DNA from: Adenophora triphylla var. japonica
Taxonomy: Eukaryota > Streptophyta > Magnoliopsida > Asterales > Campanulaceae
DNA length: 64,000 nucleotides
Assembly: GCA_022495995.1 (NCBI GenBank)
Contig: JAFEMH010000527.1
Location: forward strand, 1 to 64,000
Direction: 5' to 3'
The notes under the pieces are model-generated. The model was not told the DNA's origin. It ran no database searches and saw nothing but the letters and a program-made list of their open reading frames with translations. This document shows, one piece after another, positions 35,723 through 45,695 of this stretch. The translations under genes were made by a program, and so were the position numbers. Each line of letters begins with the position of its first letter. The first letter of the stretch is position 1.

Positions 35723-37437
35723 TATATTACAAGGGATAGAGAAAGTACCGGATCTTTTAGTTTTGGGGGTAACCTTTTTTGTAAAACTGCACTCACTTCC
35801 TCTGTTAAAGCAACAGTTTCATTTTCTTCTAGCTTCCTTTTGTTAGAAAGAATATCTTTGAGAAATTTAGCATAAGAAGGCATTTGTTGCAAAGCATCCG
35901 TGAAAGGTATATTAATGTAGATAGATTTTAAAACTTCTAAAAATTTTGCAAATTGTTTATCGAGTTTTGCCTTTACCAACCTTTGAGGGTAAGGTATAGG
36001 TGGATCAAAATTTCTAGTTATTTTAGGGGATTCCGTCCCCTTATTATCCTCATCGTTAGTCTCGACCATGGGTGGGTTTTGACTAATACTTTCTTCAATG
36101 GGGCTACTCTCCTTAGGTGGACAATCAATAAGCTCTCTCCCACTTCTAGTAACCACTGCTTTAGCATGCTCATTTAATATTTTATTATGGGTGGCTAATT
36201 CATCAAATTTATCATTAAATAACTTAAAGCATTCCCTAAATTCAGCATTAGTCTTTTCTTGCTCATTCTTACTTTCAACTATGAAATCCATTAAAAGATC
36301 TAATTTTGATTTAGGGGGAGAAAAAATATTTGAAGTATTTTTGAAATTTCCAAATGTAAGACCTTGATGTTGTGTAAATGATTGCGGGTTAAGAACGTTG
36401 TTATTCTTATAGGAAAAATTGGGATTGTATGTGTTAGAATACATCCCCCCTTTTTGCCCAAAAGAATTAACGAAGTTCACTTGATCGTTAGAAGTAACGT
36501 CAAGTAACTCACAGTTATCCGTACTATGTGAGTTAGACCCACATAGTTCGCATAACACATTTACACTAGCAATGGGATTGACATTAAGATTTTCAAACTT
36601 TTTCAAAAGCATGTCAACTTTAGAGGAGAGAAGAGTAACTGCATCAACATTATATTTACCGGGCGTACCTTGTTGCTGCTCCCTCTCGCTTGACCATTGG
36701 TAATGGTTCAATGCAATGTTTTCGATAAGGTCGTATGCCTCATCGACTCCTTTGTTCATCAATGCTCCTCCTGCAGCGGCATCAATGGTCTCTCTTGTTT
36801 TGAAAATGAGACCGTTGTAGAAGGTGTGAACAATCAACCACTTTTCAAGCCCGTGGTGGGGGCACATTCTGAGAAGTTCCTTGAACCGTTCCCATGCGTC
36901 ATACAAAGTCTCACTATCATTTGACAGAAGTTAGTGATCTTTGTTCGTATACTGGCGATCTTGCTTGGTGGGAAAAATCGACCAAGGAATGCTTCTTGAA
37001 TTTGGTCCCATGTTGTTAATGAATTCTGGGGGACCGAATTCAACCATTGTTTCGCCTTATCCTTGAGTGAAAATGGAAAAAGGCGCATCCGGATTGCTTC
37101 CACCGTAACACCTTGAATACGTGTAGTATCACAATATTCAAGAAATGTTTGGATGTGTAGATGGGGATCTTCGAAGGCAGTGCCGTATTGGTTATTCATA
37201 ACCATGTGCAATAATTGCGGCTTTATCTCGAAGTTTGCCGCTCCGGCATTCGGAACAACAATAGGGGATCTAGTTCCGGGGTACTTGGGTTAACAAAGTC
37301 CCGTAGGGTCCTAGCAGTGTTTGCGGTTCTCCGTCCATGTGTTTATCCAAAGTTTCTCTAAATCTTCTTAACCTTTCGTGAAAGCTTCTTTCGGGTTCCG
37401 GATCAAAGTTGTCAACAAATGTCCGAGACCGTTTCAT
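35722..37437 (-). pseudogene. Ath-1 gag
   Basis: The start is ATG at 37437 (MKRSRTFVDNFDPEPERSFH). The capsid region includes NNQYGTAFEDPHLHIQTFLEY and RLFPFSLKDKAKQWLNSVP with WDQIQEAFLGRFFPPSK, the usual Retrotrans_gag core. A CCHC knuckle CELCGSNSHSTDNC lies near 36550-36509. A stop and frame change near 37285-37275 and another near 36906 split it in three, and the last part stays open to 35722. Its lesions are few, in keeping with a young insertion. Gag would form the particle and package the RNA. Confidence 0.85.
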
Positions 37438-37564
37438 AAACTACAAGAAAAATACTTGAAGAAAAATTAAACGTAACAGATTATAGGACAGGAAAGCAAA
37501 ATAGTAAAAACAAAATAAAAACTAAAAATTTGTAGTAAAGACAAAAATAAAAAGTAAACCGTTA

Positions 37565-37582
37565 TCCCCGGCAACGGCGCCA
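37565..37582 (-). other. Ath-1 primer-binding site for tRNA-Asp
   Basis: The plus strand reads TCCCCGGCAACGGCGCCA, identical to the 3' end of plant tRNA-Asp(GUC) including CCA as I know it. The minus strand therefore pairs with that tRNA six bases after the 5' LTR. Athila elements are known to use tRNA-Asp. Confidence 0.92.
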
Positions 37583-37588
37583 AAAACT

Positions 37589-39133
37589 TGTTCGGTCGAA
37601 ACCTAACTGTTTATTTTATATCCGCAAGCGCACGGGCTATTGTAATATAGCGGGTGCAAGTACGAGTCGATCCCACAGAGACAGGGTTTACTTAAGGGAT
37701 ATTTTTGTCTTTAGAAAATATAGAAAAGATTGGGGGTAGATAAAACTTGTTTTAGAATAATAGAGAGAGCATAAATAGAAAATACTTTTAATTGAAATCT
37801 TATAAAATGAAGCATTCTTGGGATTGGAAATCATATGCAAATTCTTATTCATCAAATTGTCATTGTCTTAAATAAAAGGTTTTCATAAAAAGCAAGGATG
37901 GTATGTTAGGCCTACGCTATTTCGGGCTAGGACAATAGCGTTTGTATTCTTCACTAATTATGTCCTAACTGTTTGAGAAATCCGTTTATGTTTGCCCCCT
38001 GTCACAAACGGGCATTCCGGCTTATCTCTAGCTGACCATAATTAGTAAGAATCCATTAAGGACGGAAGTCAACATACTTTCCATTAAAGGAACATCCCTA
38101 GGCCATTGAACTACTCTCGTGATCAATGAACCTAGTTTCTTTATATGGTTCCGTCAATCGAGATTCTCCGCTAGGTACTTCTCTCAATTGAATGAATCAT
38201 ACAAATTGGATATCGCCAATAAGTAAGGCATTTAGAGAATGATATAAAGAGATTGTTTTAGATGAAGAAAGAAGACAAGACTAAACATTTTTAGATGATG
38301 AATAAGCATGCTTTTGAGTTTCCAACCCCAAGAATATGGGGGATTACTCACAAGCCATTAAATGTATAAGCAATAATAAAAGTTGAGTAAGAAATACTTA
38401 TGGAAGTAGAAGACAATTGCTGAGAATAAAGCTTCACTTTTATTTCCTTCAAAGTAACTCCAAGAACAATGACTTTGATCTTCAAATTCCTTTGAAAAAT
38501 TGTTATCACAAGTGTTGTACTTTCTATCTCTCTAATATCAGTAGTTTCTCTCTAATAATTCGTATATAAGACTGATTACAAGGGTCCTATTTATAAATGG
38601 AAGGAGACTCTTCAATTGGGTGCCATCAAAAGGTGCCTTTACATCTGCAGTCACGACTTGCACGGCCGTGTCAAGGATTTTGCACGGCCGTGTCCTCTTT
38701 GGCGCCAGATTTGGATTTGAATTTGAAGACTTGCACGGCCGCTCCAGATATAGCTGCACGGCCGCTCCAAGGTTAGCACGGCCAGGTCACTTCAATGCTC
38801 GGCCACTCCATGGGCCAAGATGGCCGGCCATGGCCTAAGTTGCACGGCCGCTCCTGGTTTTGCTGCACGGCCGCTCTGACTGGTTTTCAGCTTGGAGTGC
38901 TTATTTGCTTGGTGTCCCTTCATCTTTTTGGACCAAAAATGTCCATGTATCCTTTGTATATATAAAATGACCCTAAAACCTGTCTAAAATGTATAAAACA
39001 TACCAAAAACGTAAAATCTAATAAAATAACAAAAGTAAGTAAAAAATACTAAAAACTAAATGAAAAGTGATGATTTAATTGTGTAAAAGTATATAAAAAC
39101 TAGGATAATTGACTATATAATAGTCACTTATCA
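37589..39133 (-). repeat. Ath-1 5' LTR
   Basis: 1545 bp, near-identical to 29415-30964. TATAAATA on the minus strand at 38588-38595 is preceded upstream by the GCACGGCCG cluster (38658-38875). Confidence 0.93.
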
Positions 39134-39381
39134 TTATCCCCAGCAGAGTTTCTCTCAGCAATCGACTGCAGAACTCGCTCATCAAGGTTCGAGGCACCTA
39201 AAACGCCATCATCTCCAGGGTCAAAGATCCGAACTACGACCGGCTTGATTCCCATTCGGGATACGTAGGTAGCCTATCGCTAGGTTCAGCCACTCGATCA
39301 CTTGATCACCCAGTCAAATATGGAGCCTTACTCTTATCGACGACCCCGCTTTCTTCGAAAGCGCCGTCGTCGAGGGGCTAC
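39134..39381 (+). other. T1 3' untranslated end with hairpin motif and polypurine tract
   Basis: T1 resumes here after Ath-1. A hairpin motif lies at 39230-39274 with inner arms TCCC/GGGA. GTCGAGGGGCTAC (39369-39381) directly precedes the LTR and is the likely polypurine tract; T3 has the same GAGGGGCTAC before its LTR. Confidence 0.8.
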
Positions 39382-40953
39382 TGTAAGTGCTCCAATTTGA
39401 GTTGTTAGTATTTTCATTAGAAAATTAACGAAAGTCTTAACATTCCTAACATTTCTAACTATTCCTAACTTTTCTAACAAAGTAAGAGTAAAGTAGGCAT
39501 TGCTATTTCAAGATAAACCAAGAAAAGCATCTCAAAAAGAAAAGAAATTGGAAAAATCCGAATCTGGTAAGCTGAAAAACAGCAACCAGTTTGAATTTTC
39601 AAAAGATATTCCTTGTGTCCAAAGCCTGGAGCTGCATTTAATGAACAGTGCACGCTTCCACTTTGGTCCGCGCGGATGAAAATGGCAATTTCAGAGGGCT
39701 ATAAATTGAGGCCTTCAGTCACAGAAAAAAGGGGGGACACAACACATTTCACAACTGCACCTTGGCGAAAATAGGGAGAAAACAGTGAGAATTCTCTAGA
39801 ATTGTCACCTTTTTCTCTTAATTATTTTCCCAAATCCCACTCACTCTCAAATTCAAACACTCACATATTCAAGCCTCATACACAAACACAAGGAAGATAG
39901 GTATAACCTCCCTCTCCTTACCCTAAATCTCTCTCATCCATGCATGCATTTTCAAACTCCAAAATGTAGTTTGTTCATCTTTTTGCCCTAGATCCAAGAA
40001 GATCACCATGAAAGTTCATCTCCATGGTTGATCTTCTACAAGGATTAACATTATCTTCAAAGTGTTCTTACTTACTTGCAAATGCATTTTCAAAACCCTA
40101 AAAACCATTTTCGTACACCAAATCTTCATTTTCAAGGATAAAATCCCCCCTTCCCAAGCAAATGAAATGCTTAAGTCCTAATGTACCCCAAGGATGTTTT
40201 GATATAGTAGATCACCACTAAAATGTCTAGTGACTACTAATCAAAACCTAGGTAAATGGGGACAAGCATGGATGCAAAACCCCCCTTTAAATCATGTTTT
40301 TCTTCTTAAGAAAGTTGCTGTCCAGTAGCAATTTTCTAAGACCTCTGTCCATGGTCTAATTTTTTGGACATACAGAAACTTGGAATTTGGTGTTTACTAC
40401 AAAACACTTTTTGTAGCCAACATCCAGAGATTTCCAGACATATTTTTACTTTATTTCTTTCGTGAGTAAAACTCCCTTTTTTAATTTTTCTTTCAAAGGT
40501 CAGTTCATCAGTCTCTAGAAGTCCAGATTTCATATCTGAGATTTCCAGAAGGTTTTGGTCCACCAAATCAACTCCGAATGGGAAACTTATTTTACATAAA
40601 CCTTATTTAAGGTGTCTGGAACAACTTTCATCCTCTGAGTTTCCCCAGATTCTGGATTTTTGAAGCCCTTAAGTCCATTTCAAAGTCAAGTGTCCACTGC
40701 CTTTTTCATTCTGGCAGAATTGAGTTTTAACTTCAAAAAATCTTTTGAGTCCCAAAACTCAACCCAAAAATCACACCAAAAATCATGAGATTTGTTCAAA
40801 GTCTAATAAAGAGTTCCCAATTTTTAATTTTCAGTTTCAACTTATTTTGGCCAAAGCACACACACACACACACACACACACAAATGGTTTTTAATGTTTG
40901 GAAGACTCGTTTTACGAGGCATTCCGGGTGAACACTAACGTTCTTCCCGGCGT
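39382..40953 (+). repeat. T1 3' LTR, first part
   Basis: It starts TGTAAGTGCTCC and is interrupted by T3 after 40953; the rest is at 52307-52463. The promoter has TCCGCGCGGA at 39667-39676 and TATAAAT at 39700-39706, 23 bp apart as in T2. A CA microsatellite lies at about 40857-40882. Total length of 1729 bp agrees with the T2 LTRs (1725 and 1730). Confidence 0.9.
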
Positions 40954-42363
40954 TGTTAGTACCCGGTCCGAAAAAAGGGACTGAAGTGCAATTCGGGAAA
41001 ATCTGGGACTAAACTGGCACTTGGAAGCTTTTTGGACCAAATAGGAAATATTGGAAAATTCAGGGACTAAACTGGAAATATGGAATATTTGGGACGAAAT
41101 TGATATATTAAAATTCCTGGGATTAAATGAAAAATAAAATCCTAAAGAACGAATTGCAAAAGAAGTCATTAGAGTGGCCAAAGTGCGACTGCAAAATCGC
41201 GAGACGAAACGGATAATAATGGTACTAAATTGTGGCCAAGGTTTGCTGTGTAAGTGGCCGAGCTTTCTAGGCCATTGGAAACAAGTGGCCGGCCATCCAA
41301 GGCAATTTGGGGCCAAGGTTATTGCAATTTGGAGCAATTGCCATTTGGGCCTAGGCAGAATTAATATGGGCCGATCGACCCTTTTAAGCTCATTTGGCCG
41401 ATCGACTACTATCAGCCGCCGCCATAATCTAATTTCTAGTGCCGATCGAACCTTATTTTAAGGCCGATCGACCCTTTATTTTTGTGCCGATCGAACCTTA
41501 TTTTAGGACCGATCGACCCTTCAGTGGCCCAGCCCAAGTTCCGAGGTATTATAAATAGGGGTGCCCGGCTCCCATTCTCAACACACAATTTACTCGGGAG
41601 AAGCGAGATTACACTTGCTTTACCCACAGTTTTTCTTACTCTCTTCGAATCGCCCTAGATTCGACCTCAAAGTCTTGCTACAATTGGTAAGACTCTTTTT
41701 AATATTTTTGTTCTTTATTATTATTGTCTTTATTATTATTATTGTTTGCATGCTTAGTATATTTTAATTACTTTATTTCTTGCTTATGTCATATATGCTA
41801 GATTTAGGGTTGTTTTAATATATTTAAATATGTAATAGCCGAGGATGATCTAAGGTTTCGCCCTAAGAAACCCAATGGATCTAGGAACTATTTCTTTCCT
41901 TCCACCTTAGTAATAATTGTCCCATGATCAACAATCCCCCAAGGATGAACGTTGATTAGTGCACCTTCCGAGGGCCTAACTCAAAGGTTCTAAGGTGTGA
42001 TCATCAATAAATTCTTTCTCTCCCCTCCTCCTTATGCATGATCCCGCTTCTTCTATCTATTCCCGTAAACACCGCACACAACCAACACCCCACATGCTAG
42101 AAAGACCGATCCGTCGGGCAATAGGAGTGATAGCGTTTCTTCTTCTGTTGTAACTTGACCCCCGAACCCAATTAACTGTTTAGCCTTTTTTCAAAGCTTT
42201 GGGCTATATCAAAGTGGCGTGGCGACTCTCAAAATTAAACTAATATTTTAATATAGTTTAAAGCGAGTGTCACTAAATGAATATCCCATTTCGATCCGAC
42301 ATTTTTATAATTAATTTATTTCAAACCTCCGAATGCGCGTTGCATCGGGACGGGGTATTCACA
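40954..42363 (+). repeat. T3 5' LTR
   Basis: 1410 bp from TGTTAGTACC to TTCACA. A TATAAATA box lies at 41550-41557. Upstream of it are six CCGATCGA repeats in about 145 bp (41372-41515). The U5 block shared with T1, T2 and T4 is at 42149-42228. Confidence 0.93.
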
Positions 42364-42364
42364 G

Positions 42365-42382
42365 TGGCGACTCCGCTGGGGA
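42365..42382 (+). other. T3 primer-binding site
   Basis: TGGCGACTCCGCTGGGGA starts two bases after the LTR. This form is the one reported for Ogre-like Tat elements, attributed to tRNA-Arg. Confidence 0.8.
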
Positions 42383-43121
42383 CTGTTTTGAATTTTTTTT
42401 CAAACTAAGTGGGTCAGACTTTCGTTTTCTTGTATGGTGTTGTGTTTTACTTCCTTTTTCTTTTTCTCCTATTCTTAACTGTTGCATTGCATGCATGCAT
42501 CTCATAAAAAAATCTCTCTTTTTTCCTTAAAAAAAAGAATTAGACTTTTTACCTCACACTACCACTAGAGTCCGTGTCACACTGCACAGCTACCCCTTAA
42601 CCCTTCGGAGAAGCCAAAGTGCGGGAAGTGTGGTGATCATGTTGCCTCCCTTCCGAGTCTCACTTGGCCATCCACTCATCAGTGCGCTTCGGCTGCACGG
42701 TGGGAGCCTGAAATCTAACCCTTGTGTCACCCACTTTGCTAAGAATACACTCCTTGTGACCGGTTGGTTTGACTAGCTTTTTCATGTAGACAATTAATAA
42801 GGTCTTTATGTTGAGTCACTACGAACCAGTGATAAGTCAAGATCTATAGAGAGAAAAGAGCACAAAAAATTTGATTTCCTTTTAAAGGATGTGCCATGTA
42901 AGGTCGAGTGCTTGTTAAAAGATCTTGTCTTATCATAGGTCTGTAGTACTTCCCATAAATATCATCTTAAATGTCTATATGAGACGATTAGTCGTTAGGA
43001 TCCACCACTTTAGGACCTTTAGTTAGTTGCGAAAAAGGGGTATCCCTTCCAACCAAGAGTAGGTTCTATAAAATAGAGGGTTTTTTTGTAAATAAAGTGC
43101 TTAACTATCCCTCATTTTTAG
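42383..43121 (+). other. T3 leader
   Basis: No gene or repeat recognised, apart from pyrimidine-rich stretches near 42460-42535. It probably carries packaging signals, but nothing in the sequence shows which part. Confidence 0.5.
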
Positions 43122-44250
43122 AACCCTCCGAGGTCCGCTCTTCATTTCTAGGACCTTCCGAGGTCCACTCCTCATTTTTAGGACCCTCCGAGGTCCGCTC
43201 CTCATTTCTAGGACCCTCCGAGGTCCGCTCCTCATTTCTAGGACCCTCCGAGGTCCGCTCCTCATTTCTAGGACCCTCTGAGGTCCGCTCTTCATTTCTA
43301 GGACCCTCCGAGGTCCGCTCCTCATTTCTAGGACCCTTCGAGGTCCGCTCCTCATTTCTAGGACCCTCCGAGGTCCGCTCCTCATTTCTAGGACCCTCCG
43401 AGGTCCGCTCTTCATTTCTAGGACCCTCCGAGGTTCGCTCTTCATTTCTAGGACCCTCCGAGGTCCGCTCCTCATTTCTAGGACCCTTCGAGGTCCGCTC
43501 CTCATTTCTAGGACCCTTCGAGGTCCGCTCTTCATTTCTAGGACCCTCCGAGGTCCGCTCCTCATTTCTAGGACCCTCCGAGGTCCGCTCTTCATTTCTA
43601 GGACCCTCCGAGGTCCGCTCCTCATTTTTAGGACCCTCCGAGGTCCGCTCCTCATTTCTAGGACCCTCCGAGGTCCACTCCTCATTTCCAGGACCCTCCG
43701 AGGTCCGCTCCTCATTTCTAGGACCCTCTGAGGTCCGCTCTTCATTTCTAGGACCCTCCGAGGTTCGCTCTTCATTTCTAGGACCCTCCGAGGTCCGCTC
43801 CTCATTTCTAGGACCCTTCGAGGTCCGCTCCTCATTTCTAGGACCCTCCGAGGTCCGCTCCTCATTTCTAGGACCCTTCGAGGTCCGCTCCTCATTTCTA
43901 GGACCCTCCGAGGTCCGCTCCTCATTTCTAGGACCCTTCGAGGTCCGCTCCTCATTTCTAGGACCCTCCGAGGTCCGCTCCTCATTTCTAGGACCCCCCG
44001 AGGTCCGCTCTTTACTTCTTGGACCCTTCAAGGTCCACTCTCCATTTCTAGGACCCCCCGAGGTCCGCTCTTTACTTCTTGGACCCTTCAAGGTCCACTC
44101 TCCATTTCTGGGACCCTCCGAGGTCCACTCTCCATTTCTAGGACCCTCCGAGGTCCACTCTCCATCTCTAGGACCCTCCGAGGTCCACTCTCCATTTCTA
44201 GGACCCTCCGAGGTCCACTCTCCACTCTCTATTTTTAGGACCCTCTGAGG
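43122..44250 (+). repeat. T3 30-bp tandem array, about 37 units
   Basis: Unit: CATTTCTAGGACCCTCCGAG, then GTCCGCTCCT. Each unit holds the inverted repeat GGACC/GGTCC around a six-base loop. The last third adopts a 60-bp higher-order form (two copies from about 43995). Because 30 is a multiple of three and the unit lacks stops in several frames, ORFs of 294-385 codons appear on both strands; they are not evidence of a protein. Confidence 0.95.
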
Positions 44251-44640
44251 TCCACTCCTCATCTCTTGGACCCTTCAAGGTCCACACCCTCTACTGCGGA
44301 CCGCTCTAGGATCAGTCTCTCTATCTTGGACCGTTCAAGGTCCACTCTTTGACCCTTCAAGGTGCTCTTCCTATACTAAGTCCACTCTCCCAATCTTGGA
44401 CCATTCAAGGTTCACTTCTCATCTTTTGGACCCTTCTAGGTCCACTTCCTCTACTTTGTACCATTCAAGGTCCACTCCTCAATTTAGGACCTTTCGAGTC
44501 CCACTCTCTCTATCTAGGACCACTAAAGGTCCACCCTTCCACCTGCGACTCTTCGAGGTCCACCCTCATCTCTTGGACCATCCATGGTCCACTCCTCTAC
44601 CTTAGACCCCCATGGTCTACAAGTTAGGACCCTTCAAAGT
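44251..44640 (+). repeat. Degenerate continuation of the T3 30-bp array
   Basis: About a dozen diverged units. The GGACC and GGTCC arms are mostly kept while the six bases between change (CTTCAA, GTTCAA, ATTCAA, ATCCAT). Confidence 0.8.
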
Positions 44641-45044
44641 TCTACCTCTTATCTCTTGAACCATCCGCAGTTTGCTCCCTTAGCCTTAAAACCATCCATA
44701 GTTTAGATCCTTTATCTCTAGCACCCTTCAGCCAAAGACCCACCTAGATCAAACCTCTCTCGACCCATATAGATCAAACCACCATCTAGGACCTACCTAA
44801 GCCAACTTACCAAGTCCGATTAGCTCGTCTAGATCACCCTCACTTATATTTGACCAAGGATCGAGTCATCTTCCTCTCCTTTTTTCACCAAACGGACTCT
44901 TTTACATTCATCCTCTCTCTTTCTCTAAACTTAACCCTGGTTGTATCATCAATCGGGGCCCCCTCGAACTACGGTGACCTGAGACTCATACCTTAAATGT
45001 TAAGGGTTACGTAGGCAACTTCAGCCCGGTCAAACTCTCAAATT
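44641..45044 (+). other. T3 spacer with hairpin motif
   Basis: No gene. A hairpin motif at 44965-45026 has outer arms CTACG/CGTAG and an inner stem CCTTAA/TTAAGG. Confidence 0.65.
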
Positions 45045-45695
45045 GTGGAGATCAACTATTTTCTCGGAGATGCCTTAAGATTAATTGTGAGCCTAATTCA
45101 ACTCATTGGTTTGGCTCTGCCGTATGTTCTTACAGAATTCTGCATCATGTCTATGGAGAAAAGCATTGGAGCCCTTAAAGAAGTCTCAGACATAAAGTTG
45201 GGAGTGATCAACCTCCTCAAAGACATGCATGAAATTGAGCAGCGCCATTTGTCTTACATTCAAGAATACTTGAGAAGAGTTCTTCCTCCTGTTCAATTTC
45301 AGGGTCCCTACCATCCACATGCTTATGGTCCCACTTATGGTCCAACACATCAGAATGTCTCATTCAGGATGCCTGCTGTGGCCACCAACCAACGAAAGAC
45401 ACCAATACCCGAGAAGGAGATCAACAAGGAACATTTTGATGACTTAGGAATGCCTGTGGGTGAGTTCTTCGACATTTTGGTGGAAAAGGGTTTGATCAAG
45501 CCGCTCGAGAATTACAAGCCTATTAACCCGAGATCTAACTTGGATACATCCAAGTTTTGCAGATACCACAAGTACGTTGGGCATACCACTGACAACTGTA
45601 AGCAGCTACAACGCTTGATTCAAAATTTGATCAACCAAGGGAAGACCCAAGGCCTCATTAATGAAGAAACCCTCGTACTTCAAGGAAGGATTTAG
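45045..45695 (+). pseudogene. T3 gag remnant, C-terminal part
   Basis: Open to TAG at 45693-45695. From about 45380 it matches the second half of Tat gag: DDLGMPVGEFFDILVEKGLI, then PLENYKPINPR, then CRYHKYVGHTTDNC (45558-45599), a C-x2-H-x4-H-x4-C knuckle, and QRLIQNLINQGK. T4 has the same motifs in the same order. The N-terminal capsid core (DTY, WF and LEWE region) is missing, so this could not assemble particles. The first hundred bases are probably not gag. Whether the fragment is translated or kept as an RNA signal is unknown. Confidence 0.75.

Larger units (their letters stand above)
29415..39133 (-). mobile_element. Ath-1: Athila-like Ty3/gypsy retrotransposon, inserted in T1
   Basis: LTRs 29415-30964 and 37589-39133, duplication TTATC at 29410-29414 and 39134-39138, tRNA-Asp primer-binding site and purine-rich tract next to the left LTR fix the element on the minus strand. 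Internal order is gag, protease, then RT, RNase H and integrase. The primer site, long LTRs and DLGAS-type protease fit Athila. By eye the LTRs differ at about ten places in 1550 bp, so insertion was recent. Athila elements often carry an env-like ORF after integrase; none is visible here. Frames of gag and protease are broken at single bases. Confidence 0.93.

Noticed and set aside
37565..37582. Possible tRNA-Asp gene fragment
   Set aside because: Only the 3' 18 bases match, directly beside an LTR, so it is a primer-binding site.
43097..44262. Overlapping ORFs of 294-385 codons on both strands (FLGPSEVRSS-type repeat protein)
   Set aside because: They come from a 30-bp tandem unit without stops in several frames. 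Both strands are equally open and no initiation context or domain supports a protein.
45045..45146. Hydrophobic N-terminal extension of the T3 gag fragment as a signal peptide or membrane segment
   Set aside because: It precedes the recognisable gag residues, has no counterpart in T4 gag and is probably read-through of noncoding sequence.
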